From Bolinopsis microptera (lineage: Eukaryota; Ctenophora; Tentaculata; Lobata; Bolinopsidae): a DNA stretch of 64,000 bases. A program made the position numbers and the translations under genes. Location of the stretch: contig NC_087072.1 in assembly GCF_026151205.1 (NCBI RefSeq), positions 16,693,669 to 16,757,668 on the forward strand, given 5' to 3'. The notes under the pieces are model-generated. The model saw only the letters and a program-made list of their open reading frames with translations, did not search any database and was not told the DNA's origin. Shown here piece by piece: positions 56,635 to 64,000 of this stretch. Each line of letters opens with the position of its first letter. Positions within the stretch are counted from its first letter, which is position 1.

Positions 56635-58219
56635 ATGTAATCAGTTTTCAGTATTTTTTTATTTTTCATAAAAATGTTGTAATCGATTTTGGAACTTACT
56701 TTCAAATAACGTGTTTCAAATAACTTGTTTCAAATAATTCATTTCAATAATTTGTTTCAAATAACAAGTTTCAAATAACAAGTTTGAAATAATTTGTTTC
56801 AAATAATTTGTTTATTTGGCAATAATGAATTATAGCCGGTCTGATTTAGAGTCGCCTAGAGCAAATTAGTACTAGCCGGTTAGTAGCCGTCTACTAACCA
56901 GCTAGTACCCACCAGCCGGCTAGTGACCGCTTTTCAAGTGTCGGCTAGTAGCCGGTTTGGAACTAGAAGCTCCGCTTTAGAGCCGGCTAGTGACCGGTTA
57001 GTAGCCACTTGGTGGTTACTAGCCGGTTAGTAGCCGGTTAGTAGCCGGCTAGTGACCGCTTTTCAAGTGTCGGCTAGTAGCCGGTTTGGAACTAGAAGGT
57101 CCGCTTTAGAGCCGGCTAGTGACCGGTTAGTAGCCACTTGGTGGTTACTAGCCGGTTAGTAGCCGGTTAGTAGCCGGCTAGCGACCGCTTTTCGAGTGCC
57201 GGCTAGTAGGTCCGCTTAAGAGCCGGCTAGTGACCGGTTAGTAGCCGGTTAGTAGCCACTTGGTGGTTACTAGCCGGTTAGTAGCCGGTTAGTAGCCGGC
57301 TAGTGACCGCTTTCTAAGTGCCGGCTAGTAGCCGGTTTGGAACCGGCTACTAGTAGGTCCGCTTAAGAGCCGGCTAGTGACCGGTTAGTAGCCGGTTAGT
57401 AGCCACTTGGTGGTTACTAGCCGGTTAGTAGCCGGTTAGTAGCCGGCTAGTGACCACTTTCTAAGTGCCGGCTAGTAGCCGGTTTGGAACCGGCTACTAG
57501 TAGGTCTGCTTTAGAGCTCGGCTAATAGCCGGCTAGTGACCGCTTAGTAGCCGGTTAGTAGCCACTTTGTGGTCACTAGCCGGCTAGTAGCCGGTTAGTA
57601 GCCGGCTAGTGACCACTTTTCAAGTGCCGGTTAGTAGCCGGTTGTTAATGTGAAGTTGAGGAGCTGTTATTACAAAAGTGGCTACTAGCCGGTTAGTAGC
57701 CGGCTAGTAGCCGGTGTTCATATGGTACTGTGCAGGGACGTTGCATAGACGTTGCATAGACGTTGCATAGACGTTGCATAGACTGACCGTGCAGGGAGTG
57801 TGCATAGAGTGTTCATTGTGCAGGGACGTTGCATAGACGTTGCATAGACGGTTCTTTTGTTGTTGCACGGACGTTGCATAGACGTTGCATAGACTGTCAG
57901 GTGGTAAACGACCAACTTCCCTTTTTATTGTTCAACAGTTTATTCGTTTTTGGCAAATTTTGTGGACTCAAAACAATTAAAGCATTAAGCACGATATTTG
58001 ATACTAGTTGGCAGATGTTAACATATTGCGAGTTTGCCACTTTTTGAACATAACGTAAAAAATTATTTGGTGAATTTAAAGAGCATAAATATTTTTCCGA
58101 AAGTCCATCTTAGCGTCTGACATACAATAAATGTTAAAATAGATCCAAACACTTCGGGAAACTCAAGTCCACGGAATCTTTTTGATAGGCACAAACAGAA
58201 GCAGCGGCAGTTTGAAAGA

Positions 58220-64000
<5,781 letters not shown>

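Larger units (their letters stand above)
55109..57896. mobile_element. 2.8 kb palindromic (foldback) element with central ORF
   Basis: The outer ends carry repeats of gcaacgtctat on the left and the reverse complement atagacgttgc on the right. Inside come arrays of ccggctactaa/ttagtagccgg (55263-55603 and 56870-57715), then a 120-base and a 220-base unique stretch mirrored at 55620-55943 and 56385-56720, and finally the ORF core. The right arm is longer because its ccggctac array is expanded. No transposase and no clear target duplication were seen. The right end lies about 320 bases before the Ig gene start. Confidence 0.8.

Overview
This is a 64 kb piece of an animal (metazoan) nuclear genome. 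It is AT-rich, has many introns with GT-AG borders, carries multi-domain ferlin and immunoglobulin (Ig) genes, and is full of foldback and MITE-like elements. I see no bacterial-type operons, no confident tRNA or rRNA genes and no CRISPR. The style fits an invertebrate, perhaps a cnidarian or another early-branching animal, but I cannot fix the species from sequence alone.

Three ferlin-type genes lie head-to-tail on the minus strand. Ferlin A (4690 down to 506, running off the left edge) has its start exon, C2A, C2B and most of C2C. Ferlin B is complete, from 36910 down to its stop at 16890, with several candidate first exons further upstream as far as 44470. It has about 48 coding exons, whose splice phases I joined one by one, and encodes about 2,500 residues. 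Domain order is acidic/Lys linker, C2B, C2C, FerA, FerB, DysF, C2D, C2E, a long low-complexity linker, C2F, C2G and a C-terminal membrane segment, so it is a dysferlin/myoferlin-type ferlin without a recognisable C2A. Ferlin C (53202 to 49320) has only C2F, C2G and the membrane tail. Ferlin B carries strong signs of alternative splicing: alternative first exons, a phase-neutral cassette exon and a pair of 100-base exons that look mutually exclusive.

The right end, on the plus strand from 58220 past the edge, is a secreted or membrane Ig-superfamily gene. A signal-peptide exon is followed by alternating type-1 and type-2 Ig exons, all phase 1. From 60449 the two-exon unit is repeated every 947 bases, nearly identical each time.

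Between the genes sit mobile or foldback elements: a 1.8 kb inverted-repeat element with internal 171-177 base repeats (8311-10127), a 0.4 kb foldback (14371-14749), an inverted-repeat block next to poly-G and poly-C tracts (15569-16348), a 3.4 kb giant foldback just upstream of the farthest ferlin B first exon (44563-47928), a small MITE family in four places, and a 2.8 kb palindromic element (55109-57896). The last holds an intact 236-residue ORF with a QPPAP repeat and a helix-turn-helix-like C-terminal part. This element and the expanding Ig array are the strongest candidates for something new.
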